Origin: Nitrospinota bacterium
GTDB taxonomy: Bacteria > Nitrospinota > Nitrospinia > Nitrospinales > VA-1
Direction of reading: 5' to 3'
NCBI GenBank assembly: GCA_022567815.1
Contig: JADFGI010000155.1
Coordinates: 1 to 7,187 of the forward strand
Length of the DNA: 7,187 nt
Part shown: one piece after another, positions 1-5,339 of the stretch
Layout: each line of letters opens with the position of its first letter
Position numbering within the stretch: position 1 is the stretch's first letter
The notes under the pieces: model-generated
Told to the model about the DNA's origin: nothing
Seen by the model: only the letters and a program-made list of their open reading frames with translations
The model's database searches: none
Made by a program: the position numbers and the translations under genes

Positions 1-474
1 GGGCAATATGGGAAAACCGCCTATCTCGTGGAACACGCTGGTCCGGGCAAAGATCGCCTGGTCCCCAAAAACCAGGTTGAGGTGCTTTGCCCTCAGTGTG
101 CCAAAAAGGGAGATTATTTTCAATGAGGGTTTTTCCGATTCTATAGCCAGGCTGAAGGCCCCGCCCACCTTATTTTCCTTTTCCATGACAGAGGCCATTT
201 TTTGGTAGCTTTTTTCATCCACCCGGCTGTCGGCATGTAAAAAGAACAGGACATCTCCGGTAGCGATTTGAGCCGCTGAATTCATTTGCAAAGCGCGACC
301 GGGAGGGCTGGTGACAATCCGCAGGCCGAACTTTTTAGCGATGTCGATGGTGTTGTCATCGCTCCCGCCGTCGGCGATGATTATTTCGTGGGGAGAGTGG
401 CGGTTGATCTCCGCAATTGTTTTCTCCAGGATGAGTGCTTCATTGAGTGTTGGAATGATGACTGAAATTTTCAT
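1..474 (-). CDS. GT2 glycosyltransferase, rSAM/selenodomain-associated type (TIGR04283-like), 3' end missing
   Basis: The reverse strand reads without a stop from an ATG at 474 to the left edge (158 codons), so the C-terminal part lies outside the window. The protein starts MKISVIIPTLNEA, the classical GT2 GT-A fold opening. It continues with IIADGGSDDNT (nucleotide-sugar site, about residues 32-42), PPGRALQMN and FFLHADS (about residues 76-82). HADS in place of a plain DxD, together with PGRA.QMN and GGAF, is typical of the small (about 220-230 aa) TIGR04283 glycosyltransferases. Those often sit near radical-SAM or selenium-linked genes, but no such neighbour is visible here. It is probably cytoplasmic, with no signal peptide or membrane span in the visible part. 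The start is supported by GGAG at 483-486, 8 nt upstream. Substrate is unknown. Family assignment is confident; the exact role is not. Confidence 0.88.
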   Translation of the reverse strand, partial: MKISVIIPTLNEALILEKTIAEINRHSPHEIIIADGGSDDNTIDIAKKFGLRIVTSPPGRALQMNSAAQIATGDVLFFLHADSRVDEKSYQKMASVMEKENKVGGAFSLAIESEKPSLKIISLFGTLRAKHLNLVFGDQAIFARTSVFHEIGGFPILP

Positions 475-478
475 AATT

Positions 479-492
479 CTCGCTCCCGCGAG
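479..492 (-). promoter_or_regulatory. Hairpin carrying the ribosome binding site of the leftward glycosyltransferase
   Basis: CTCGC (479-483) and GCGAG (488-492) form a 5-bp stem around a 4-nt loop. On the transcript of the leftward glycosyltransferase the loop reads GGGA and the Shine-Dalgarno GGAG spans loop and stem, 8 nt before the ATG at 474. Whether this affects translation is inference. It is also the first member of the hairpin array extending to 848. Confidence 0.4.
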
Positions 493-620
493 GGGGAAAG
501 TTAAGGCTACGCTCGCTGTGCTCACCAGCCCTCACGCAGGCTTCATTATTAATGTGCGACTTGGACCTAATATTAACGGGCGACCAGCCTGAGGCTGGAT
601 CCAATATCAACGTACGGTGG

Positions 621-819
621 ATTTATGGCTTTTTAGGGCTCGTGAGCGAAGCGAACGTCAGCCCTCCTGCGTAGCAGGCTTTTCCTCCCCACGTGGCGGG
701 GCCAGCGTGACGCTGGACCCAATGTTAACGTGCTATGCATTATGGCTTTTAAGGGCTCGTGAACGAAGTGAGCAGTCAGCCCTCCTGCGTAGCAGGCTTT
801 TCCACCCCGCGTGGCGGGG
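621..819. repeat. Two direct repeat copies with 117-bp offset
   Basis: Copy 1 runs from about 621 to 701 and copy 2 from about 738 to 819. Both read TATGGCTTTT, then AGGGCTCGTGA.CGAAG, then CAGCCCTCCTGCGTAGCAGG, then CTTTTCC and a CCCC...GGGG stem. Differences are mostly single substitutions plus a short indel in the GAAGCGAACGTC/GAAGTGAGCAGTC part. A much more diverged third copy may lie at about 505-580, with AAGGCTACGCTCGC, CAGCCCTCACGCAGGCTTC and TAATATTAACG. Confidence 0.7.
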
Positions 820-851
820 CGTAGCAGGCTTTTCCACCCACGTAGTGGGAG
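788..851. repeat. 32-bp tandem duplication at the end of the hairpin array
   Basis: The 19-mer CGTAGCAGGCTTTTCCACC occurs at 788-806 and again at 820-838. Each is followed by a small stem: CCCCGC-GTG-GCGGGG in the first and CCCAC-GTA-GTGGG in the second. The 32-bp spacing makes this a head-to-tail partial duplication of the last array element. Confidence 0.8.
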
Positions 852-982
852 AGTTAATCATAGATTGGTTTATGATGCAATGTCCTTGCACTTTGGGAAC
901 TTACGTGCTTGCAGTCATTGAATATGGTTTTGGCCAGAGGCGGTGACAAGGCGGAAAAACAGGTTTTCGCGATTATTTGGAA

Positions 983-1011
983 TTGAAATGTTATAATTGA
1001 TGCGATATAGA
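983..1011 (+). promoter_or_regulatory. Candidate sigma-70 promoter for bpt
   Basis: TTGAAA (983-988) and TATAGA (1006-1011) are separated by 17 nt, which would start transcription about 40 nt before the bpt ATG. A perfect TATAAT lies at 992-997, but I see no good -35 box for it. Either could serve; only sequence match supports this. Confidence 0.4.
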
Positions 1012-1059
1012 TAAAGTAGCGTTTTATTGACCCGGTCCATATTTTTTTAACATAAAATC

Positions 1060-1842
1060 ATGCTGGCCCATTTCATAGATTCCAAGCCATTTCAATGCGG
1101 ATATTTTAAAGACCGTGACTCTCTTTTCGAGGAATATTTGCTGGAGGATATCTCGGAAGTGGAGTTTGAATACTTATTGGCTCACGGGATGCGGCATTTC
1201 GGGGATTACTTTTTTCGGCCTCGTTGTCAGGATTGCCGGCAATGTATTCCCCTTCGCGTACGGACCGATGATTTTCAACGCACCCGAAGCCAAAAGCGCG
1301 CGCTTTTGGCCTGCAAGGACGTGAGGATCGAAATTGGAAAACCCCAATATACCGAGGAAAAATTCCGGCTGTACCTGAATCATAAAAAACGGTTCCAGGC
1401 TCTTCAGGACGATGTGGAAGACCATCAGAATTTCCGGCTTTCCTTTTACGTCAACACCCCTTACGGAATCGAGTTTGAATATTACCTGAACGGCAAATTG
1501 ATCGGCGTGGCGCTTGGCGATCATACCAGCAACACGTTTTCGGCCATATACACGTTTTACGATGCGCCGGATACCCGGATGGGATTGGGAAATTTCAGCA
1601 TCCTAAAACAGTTGGAGTTTGCCAGGCACCACGGGGTCAAGCATTTTTATCTGGGATACTATATCTCGGACAACCAGTCGCTCATGTACAAGGCCGGGTT
1701 CCGCCCCAATGAGGTGTATATAGATAACGATTGGCGTCCCTTCAGGAATGAAAAGGGGGATTATCTCATTCCCCTTAACAAGCTACAGTGGAAAAATGAG
1801 GAGTTCCTCGTAAAAGCCACCGCCCCGCTGGAATTGGCCTGA
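1060..1842 (+). CDS. bpt: Aspartate/glutamate leucyltransferase (bacterial N-end-rule aminoacyl-tRNA-protein transferase)
   Basis: The 260-residue protein matches the Bpt/ATE family, which transfers leucine (or arginine in ATE relatives) from aminoacyl-tRNA to the N-terminus of proteins starting with Asp or Glu, marking them for ClpAP degradation. The N-terminal domain shows QCGYFKDR (C13), then an FRPRCQDCRQCIPLR block with Cys at 56, 59 and 62. These family-typical cysteines are implicated in catalysis or metal/Fe-S binding in eukaryotic ATE1. The C-terminal GNAT-like domain shows FEYYLNGKLIGVA, then YLGYYISDNQSLMYKAGFRP, the usual LGYWI...MxYKxxFxP signature. Length is slightly above the usual 235-250. 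No clear Shine-Dalgarno precedes the ATG at 1060, but the homologous N-terminus supports this start. It is transcribed alone, divergent from the glycosyltransferase and convergent with the GYD gene. Leu versus Arg specificity cannot be read from sequence alone. Confidence 0.93.
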   Translation: MLAHFIDSKPFQCGYFKDRDSLFEEYLLEDISEVEFEYLLAHGMRHFGDYFFRPRCQDCRQCIPLRVRTDDFQRTRSQKRALLACKDVRIEIGKPQYTEEKFRLYLNHKKRFQALQDDVEDHQNFRLSFYVNTPYGIEFEYYLNGKLIGVALGDHTSNTFSAIYTFYDAPDTRMGLGNFSILKQLEFARHHGVKHFYLGYYISDNQSLMYKAGFRPNEVYIDNDWRPFRNEKGDYLIPLNKLQWKNEEFLVKATAPLELA

Positions 1843-1849
1843 CCTCAAC

Positions 1850-1869
1850 CCCTGGCATCCTGGCCAGGG
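1850..1869 (+). terminator. Weak hairpin between convergent genes bpt and the GYD gene
   Basis: CCCTGGC (1850-1856) pairs with GCCAGGG (1863-1869) around a 6-nt loop, 7 nt after the bpt stop. No T-run follows on either strand, so an intrinsic terminator is possible but weak. The rest of the 138-bp convergent gap (1843-1980) shows nothing else. Confidence 0.3.
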
Positions 1870-1980
1870 CCAGTCTATATCATTGGCGCAAACCTCATCA
1901 ACTGGCTGTTCCCTGGAACCGTGATGGATCCGTTCCCCCCGCAATACTTCAAATAGCCAACCCATGATTTGAAACAGTTT

Positions 1981-2274
1981 TTATCCCATTTTCTGAAAAA
2001 TAGATTCCATTTCATCTTGCGTAAAGGTCCTGCAAGTGGTCGTTCTCACAAACCCCCAGGAGCCTGCTTTTAACAAGAGTGCGGCAATTGATTTGTCATC
2101 ATCCGCTTCCACAAGGTCCATGACATCGTACTCACCCATGAGCCACATGATTTGTTTTATCCTGACTCCGCATTTTTCGGCGGTTTCTTTAAATAGCTCA
2201 CGTCGCTTGGTTGTTTCCATGACCGTTTTTATTCCCTGATCTGTATATTTCCCAAGAATTAGATAGGTAGGCAT
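1981..2274 (-). CDS. GYD domain protein (PF08734-like)
   Basis: This 97-residue protein has the GYD family pattern: TYLILGKYTDQGIKT at the N-terminus, then KRRELFKETAEKCGVRIKQI, the near-invariant MGEYDVMDLVEA in the middle, and GSWGFVRTTTCRTFTQDEM at the C-terminus. It matches the normal full length of about 95-100. GYD proteins are small, soluble ferredoxin-like-fold (dimeric alpha-beta barrel type) proteins of unknown biochemical function, so only the family can be named. The start is well supported: GGAGGG (2282-2287 on the reverse strand) lies 7 nt before the ATG. It is a single gene, divergent from the cytidylate-kinase-like gene and convergent with bpt. Nothing in the context gives a pathway. 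Confidence 0.88.
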   Translation of the reverse strand: MPTYLILGKYTDQGIKTVMETTKRRELFKETAEKCGVRIKQIMWLMGEYDVMDLVEADDDKSIAALLLKAGSWGFVRTTTCRTFTQDEMESIFQKMG

Positions 2275-2432
2275 GACTCAACCCTCCAAAAAAATTAAAC
2301 AATATAAAACAAATATATGTCCTCTTTTCCCAATTTTCCCTTTAATCATCTCAATCCGTTACAAATAAGACGTTTGCCCACTTGGATACATACTTGAATT
2401 TGTATTTATTGGGACGGTCGCCCCTGGCAAAA

Positions 2433-2461
2433 TTGACAATACCGGCACTGGGGAACATATT
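2433..2461 (+). promoter_or_regulatory. Candidate sigma-70 promoter of the cytidylate-kinase-like gene
   Basis: A consensus -35 box TTGACA (2433-2438) is followed after 17 nt by CATATT (2456-2461), four of six matching TATAAT. Transcription would begin near 2468, leaving a leader of about 140 nt before the ATG at 2608, which holds the stems described separately. Based on sequence match only. Confidence 0.5.
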
Positions 2462-2467
2462 TAAGGA

Positions 2468-2607
2468 GACCTCTAATAATTCGATAATTTTCCTTCAGGC
2501 AACTCGCGGGCCCTTATTTCATAAGGGCCGCTCATGGCCAAATGTAATTTTTAGAGATGCCCTTAAGGGTAAGTGTTACAAAATGTTTATATGGGAGATC
2601 CTTGATT
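2468..2607 (+). promoter_or_regulatory. Structured 5' leader with mutually exclusive stems
   Basis: The leader holds a perfect 9-bp hairpin, GGCCCTTAT (2509-2517), loop TTC, ATAAGGGCC (2521-2529), and a palindrome CCCTTAAGGG (2560-2569). The segment TAAGGGC (2522-2528) can pair either with GCCCTTA at 2510-2516 or with the identical GCCCTTA at 2559-2565. Likewise, TAAGGG at 2564-2569 can pair with CCCTTA at 2511-2516. This allows alternative folds, as in attenuators or riboswitches. I compared it by eye with common riboswitch motifs and recognise none. Regulation is inference. Confidence 0.4.
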
Positions 2608-3312
2608 ATGACTACCACCCTTCCAGAATCCCTAACCGAAAAAATCATTGCCGAAAAAATCAACGAGTGGGAATTAAAAAAACAACAGGAAAAGATAAAG
2701 AGAGATCAGACGAAAATTGCGGTGCATCCCTTCCTTGCAGTTTCCCGTGACTTTGGGTGCGGCGAGGAAAAAATCATCCCACAGCTGGAACAAACTCTGG
2801 GTTGGAAAGTTTACGGAAGGAATTTGCTGGATTCCCTGGCTGTCCATGAAGGACTGAGCCGAAGGTTCATCGAAACACTGGATGAACACAGGCAACCTTT
2901 GATGGACAAATGGGTCAATTACCTGATCCATTCCGGAGCCATCCTTCCAGAGGATTACGTGATAAGGATTTCCAAGTTAATAAAAGTCATCGTGGCCCAC
3001 GAGAGCGCAATTATTTTAGGCCGTGGCTGCAACTACATACTGGGCGATAAAAAAGAAGGTTTGCGCATCCGGTTGACGGCGCCTTTTGCGGACCGTGTCA
3101 AAAAAATTGCGGGCCTCCGCAACGTCCCTGAAAAAGAGGCGGAAAAAATGGTTGGAGAAACGGACCGTGAACGGCGAAACTTTTTAAAAAGTTATTTTGG
3201 TAAGGATATGGACGACCCCTCAAGGTTTGACCTGGTATTTAATACGTCGACCATAGGCTTGGAAAGGATCTGCAAAACGATCGAATTGCTGCTGGAAGAT
3301 AAAAAGAAATAA
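2608..3312 (+). CDS. Cytidylate kinase-like family protein (PF13189-like)
   Basis: The 234-residue protein has the pattern of the Cytidylate_kin2 family of P-loop nucleoside-monophosphate-kinase-like proteins. After a Lys/Glu-rich helical N-terminal stretch (about 10-36, possibly coiled coil) comes FLAVSRDFGCGEEKI (about 42-56, the atypical phosphate-binding loop). Then come LGWKVYGRNLL (about 64-74), HESAIILGRGCNYIL (about 131-145), RIRLTAPFADRV and DRERRNFLKSYFGKDMDDP (about 186-204), where Arg-rich lid residues are expected, followed by FDLVFNTS. The family is related to CMP kinase, but real substrates are largely unproven; many members are regulatory or orphan. It lacks a textbook GxxGxGK[ST] loop. 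An in-frame ATG at 2557 lies upstream, but 2608 is preferred: GGAG (2594-2597) precedes it by 10 nt, and the upstream extension is unlike the family and overlaps the leader palindrome. Confidence 0.82.
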   Translation: MTTTLPESLTEKIIAEKINEWELKKQQEKIKRDQTKIAVHPFLAVSRDFGCGEEKIIPQLEQTLGWKVYGRNLLDSLAVHEGLSRRFIETLDEHRQPLMDKWVNYLIHSGAILPEDYVIRISKLIKVIVAHESAIILGRGCNYILGDKKEGLRIRLTAPFADRVKKIAGLRNVPEKEAEKMVGETDRERRNFLKSYFGKDMDDPSRFDLVFNTSTIGLERICKTIELLLEDKKK

Positions 3313-3473
3313 ATCCAAAAATACTATCCCCTTTCACAAGCCAAACCGCAATTTTCATCTGTTGCCTTTTCTGACCGCAGGATTATACCCATAAATTGAC
3401 TTTATCAATGTCCTGAAATAATATCAGGCATCTCCATGCCTCGACACCCTGGAAGAACTGACCATATTCAATA

Positions 3474-3569
3474 ATGTATGCGATTGAGGCGGTGATTGAG
3501 TTGCTGGACGAAAAGGGAATCATTGCCAGGGATGAGGTGTTTGAGAAGACAAGGATGGATGAACAATAA
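3474..3569 (+). pseudogene. Possible remnant of, or tiny, protein (31 codons)
   Basis: A 31-codon frame from an ATG encodes a charged amphipathic helix, with EAVIELLDEKGIIARDEV as its core. This resembles the common C-terminal 'ELLxEKGIITxEE' helix seen at the ends of several small bacterial proteins. A stop (TGA, 3459-3461) lies just upstream in frame, and there is no Shine-Dalgarno at normal spacing, so a decayed gene tail is more likely than a functional peptide. I cannot name the parent gene. Confidence 0.3.
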
Positions 3570-3590
3570 AGATGAATGACAACTTTTACT

Positions 3591-3596
3591 TATAAT
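3591..3596 (+). promoter_or_regulatory. Candidate -10 box of the membrane glycosyltransferase gene
   Basis: A perfect TATAAT stands about 20 nt before the GGAGG of the next gene, which would give a very short leader. No convincing -35 box is found 16-18 nt upstream, so it is only a candidate. Confidence 0.3.
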
Positions 3597-3629
3597 AACC
3601 CGAAATGAACACTTTGGAGGGTGCTGATT

Positions 3630-4844
3630 TTGATTTGGTTTGATGCCGCCGTCGTATTGATTTTCTGGTTGATTTTTTGGAACCGTTGGTACAATCAATG
3701 CGCCGTGAAAATCCCGGTGGTCCGCGAAAAAACACTCGGACTGCCGGACAATTCCCCGCTGGTGTCCATCATTCTTCCCGTGCGAAACGAAGCCCACCAG
3801 ATCGAGAATTACCTTCCCTCCCTGCTCAACCAGGACTACCCTAATCTGGAAATTATCGTCGTCGATGATTGTTCGGAAGATGGAACAGGCGACATTTTGA
3901 AAAAATATGCTGGGGACCACCCCCGCCTCAAGCTCGTCGACGGTCAACCTCGGGCGGAGGGATGGATGGGAAAAGCGCATGCCATGTATCAGGGATACGA
4001 GGTGGCCCGGGGTGAGTGGTTGCTGTTCACGGACGCTCATACCCAGCACGCCCCCTATCTTTTGAGCCAGGTTATGGCCCAGATTTTACCTTCCAAAGCC
4101 TCCGTGGCCATAGTACTGGCGAGCCAGCGTCAACCCAGCTTCGGGGTTTACCTGGTGAACCTCGCCGTATTCGGTTATCTCTTCATGGTCACCAACCTGA
4201 GAAAGTTCATGGACCCACGCTCACCCCAAAGCTTGATTAACGACCAATATTTGCTTATAACGCGCGAAGCCTACAAGACCATTGGAACCCACGAAGCGGT
4301 CAAAAAATATTCCAGCAATGACGCATCATTCGGATACCTGGCCAAGTTAAAAGGTTTTGTGCCGATGATACTTTATGGTGGAAAGACGCTGGTGACCACC
4401 ATGTACACCACCCCGGCTCGCGCGTTCCGGGGATGGTCACGCAGCCTGGTCAACGGGGCATGGACTTCCCTTGGTCCCGTTAAGGGAAGCGCGGCGTTGG
4501 TAATGGTGACTTTCGGTCTGTTGTTTTTCTGGGTAGTTCCGTGGTTGACTTGGCTGGATGGTTTGGAAAACCATCACACAACCCAAAGCCTTACCGGATT
4601 TTTACAGCTTCTGGCCGTATTGGCGGTTCTTTTGCTGAAATCACGAAATCCGTGGAAAGCCTTTGGCGACTTGATGGTCATGCCGGCCTCTTACTTGATC
4701 TTCGCCGTCATGGTGGGTACGGGTCTCATTGGAGCGGCCTTGCGTGGGGGAACGATTCAAAAAGGCCGGGTCATTCCAACCAAAAAATGCCTGCCTCCAT
4801 GGAACCCCGACCCGGAACGTTTGCGCACCGATGTTCCAACTTGA
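3630..4844 (+). CDS. Membrane-anchored GT2 glycosyltransferase (CrtQ/HpnB-like)
   Basis: About 404 residues. There is an N-terminal membrane span (about residues 4-20), a cytoplasmic GT-A domain, and three hydrophobic C-terminal segments (about 295-320, 330-348 and 358-380). The GT2 motifs are VSIILPVRNE (about 45-54), VVDDCSEDGT (about 77-86), GWMGKAHA, LLFTDAHT (about 131-138), YSSNDASFG and a late RGWSRSL. The layout matches glycosyltransferases of the carotenoid (CrtQ) and hopanoid-associated (HpnB) type, suggesting a lipid-linked acceptor at the inner membrane, but no carotenoid or hopanoid gene is nearby. Two motif positions deviate: DxD reads D-A-H and the usual acidic pair reads N-D. 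GGAGG (3616-3620) directly abuts a GTG at 3621 and sits 9 nt before TTG at 3630, so TTG is the preferred start; GTG 3621 would add three residues. Acceptor and sugar are unknown. Confidence 0.85.
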   Translation: MIWFDAAVVLIFWLIFWNRWYNQCAVKIPVVREKTLGLPDNSPLVSIILPVRNEAHQIENYLPSLLNQDYPNLEIIVVDDCSEDGTGDILKKYAGDHPRLKLVDGQPRAEGWMGKAHAMYQGYEVARGEWLLFTDAHTQHAPYLLSQVMAQILPSKASVAIVLASQRQPSFGVYLVNLAVFGYLFMVTNLRKFMDPRSPQSLINDQYLLITREAYKTIGTHEAVKKYSSNDASFGYLAKLKGFVPMILYGGKTLVTTMYTTPARAFRGWSRSLVNGAWTSLGPVKGSAALVMVTFGLLFFWVVPWLTWLDGLENHHTTQSLTGFLQLLAVLAVLLLKSRNPWKAFGDLMVMPASYLIFAVMVGTGLIGAALRGGTIQKGRVIPTKKCLPPWNPDPERLRTDVPT

Positions 4845-4853
4845 AGGCCGATT

Positions 4854-4870
4854 TCCCGCAAAAAGTGGGA
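4854..4870 (+). terminator. Possible terminator hairpin after the glycosyltransferase
   Basis: TCCCGC (4854-4859), loop AAAAA and GTGGGA (4865-4870) form a 6-bp stem with one G-T pair, 9 nt after the stop codon. It is followed only by CTTTAG, so it is weak as an intrinsic terminator. An AT-rich stretch with several TATATA tracts follows (about 4903-4965) and shows no gene. Confidence 0.35.
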
Positions 4871-5002
4871 CTTTAGTGGGACAGAGAGGACATGAAAGAA
4901 AAATTTCTCGCCATATATATTCTATAACTTATTATTTTATATATGTTTATTGATATTTATTTAGCCTGAATAGAATTGGCATGACCTCAAAAATCTGTTC
5001 TG

Positions 5003-5116
5003 TCAAATCACATCGAATAACATCAGCATCAACCAAAGCACAACAACCACGTTGACCGCCACCCCGAGGTGAAAAACCACATTGAAAAACCTATTGTAGG
5101 TAAATTTATAGTCCAT
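5003..5116 (-). CDS. Small single-span membrane protein, 37 residues
   Basis: A reverse-strand frame opens at ATG 5116 and stops with TGA at 5003-5005. The protein starts MDYKFTYNRFFN, then runs through a continuous hydrophobic segment (about residues 10-34, rich in Val, Leu, Met, Phe and Trp) and ends FDVI. Charge sits at the N-terminus, predicting N-in, C-out. The ribosome binding site is excellent: AGGAG (5123-5127, reverse strand) with 6-nt spacing. It is too short for usual gene-calling cut-offs. It lies downstream of the LRR gene on the same strand, with a palindromic repeat between them, and is convergent with the glycosyltransferase gene. I do not recognise a family; small subunits of membrane complexes have this look. 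Function is unknown. Confidence 0.6.
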   Translation of the reverse strand: MDYKFTYNRFFNVVFHLGVAVNVVVVLWLMLMLFDVI

Positions 5117-5195
5117 CGGTATCTCCTGGGAATGACCGTCGGCAAGTTTATATAAGCCCCATGATAATTGCTCTGATATGGAGAGATCCTTTGAT

Positions 5196-5315
5196 CGTCA
5201 TTGCGAGGAGCACTAGCGACGAAGCCGTTATAATATTCCCTGGCCTTCGTGCCCCGCAAGGGGTAAATCCAGAGACCCTGGGTCGCCACGCCGCTTTCAG
5301 CGGCTCGCGATGACG
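5196..5315. repeat. Dispersed palindromic repeat, copy A
   Basis: The 120-bp element begins CGTCATTGCGAGGAGC and ends GCGGCTCGCGATGACG, so its ends are imperfect inverted repeats (13 of 16 matching). Inside are smaller hairpins: CCCC-GCAA-GGGG, CCAG-AGACC-CTGG and GCCGC-TTTCA-GCGGC. It shares an uninterrupted core with copy B (6341-6458), starting GCGACGAAGCCG and ending TATAATATTCC. This type of 'CGTCATTGCGAG' palindrome is widespread in Deltaproteobacteria and related phyla as a non-autonomous MITE-like repeat. It sits between the LRR stop and the small membrane gene and could act as a transcriptional stop. Confidence 0.8.
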
Positions 5316-5339
5316 AAGGGGGCGGTTTTACGATGGACT

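Larger units (their letters stand above)
479..851. repeat. Array of short hairpins within diverged direct repeats
   Basis: This gene-free stretch between two divergent genes is packed with short, mostly perfect stems with 3-nt loops: CCAGCC-TGA-GGCTGG (584-598), CCTGC-GTA-GCAGG (at about 665 and 785), CCAGCG-TGA-CGCTGG (702-716), CCCCGC-GTG-GCGGGG (about 805-819) and CCCAC-GTA-GTGGG (836-848). Larger AGGGCT...AGCCCT stems enclose GAGCGAAGCGA-like text. The hairpins are embedded in direct repeats: a GGAyCCAATrTyAACG-type motif occurs at 563, 597 and 715, and a ~80 bp block recurs with a 117-bp offset. Reading frames across it give Arg/Ser/Gly-rich peptides with no family look, so I treat it as non-coding. 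It resembles REP-like or small dispersed repeats known from many bacteria, but I do not recognise the family. Confidence 0.75.
3313..3629 (+). other. Intergenic region, no firm gene
   Basis: This gap separates two rightward genes. It has no clear terminator after the kinase-like gene. It contains a small 5-bp hairpin GGCAT-CTCC-ATGCC (3427-3440), a short reading frame resembling a protein C-terminus (3474-3569, listed separately), a perfect TATAAT (3591-3596), and a strong GGAGG (3616-3620) serving the next gene. Otherwise nothing is recognised. Confidence 0.5.

Noticed and set aside
479..851. CRISPR array
   Set aside because: Repeats are diverged and self-complementary, spacing is irregular (34, 117-118 and 32 bp), there are no unique uniform spacers, and no cas genes are present.
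617..946. Open frame of 109 codons across the hairpin array
   Set aside because: It is a low-complexity Arg/Ser/Gly translation of the repeats, the same peptide recurs with the DNA repeat, and there is no ribosome binding site.
1174..1524. Reverse-strand 116-codon frame
   Set aside because: Antisense shadow of bpt.
2557..2607. Upstream ATG start for the kinase-like gene
   Set aside because: It would add 17 residues unlike the family, lacks a ribosome binding site, and sits in the leader palindrome; the ATG at 2608 has GGAG at usable spacing.
2382..2750. Rightward 122-codon frame overlapping the kinase-like gene start
   Set aside because: It runs over the promoter and leader stems and then out of frame into the kinase-like gene; no ribosome binding site and no family resemblance.
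3468..4049. Reverse-strand 193-codon frame
   Set aside because: Antisense to the well-supported GT2 glycosyltransferase; composition is not protein-like.
5029..5289. Reverse-strand 86-codon frame
   Set aside because: It begins inside repeat A (peptide PLRGTKAREYYNGFVA) and overlaps the better-supported 37-residue gene in another frame.
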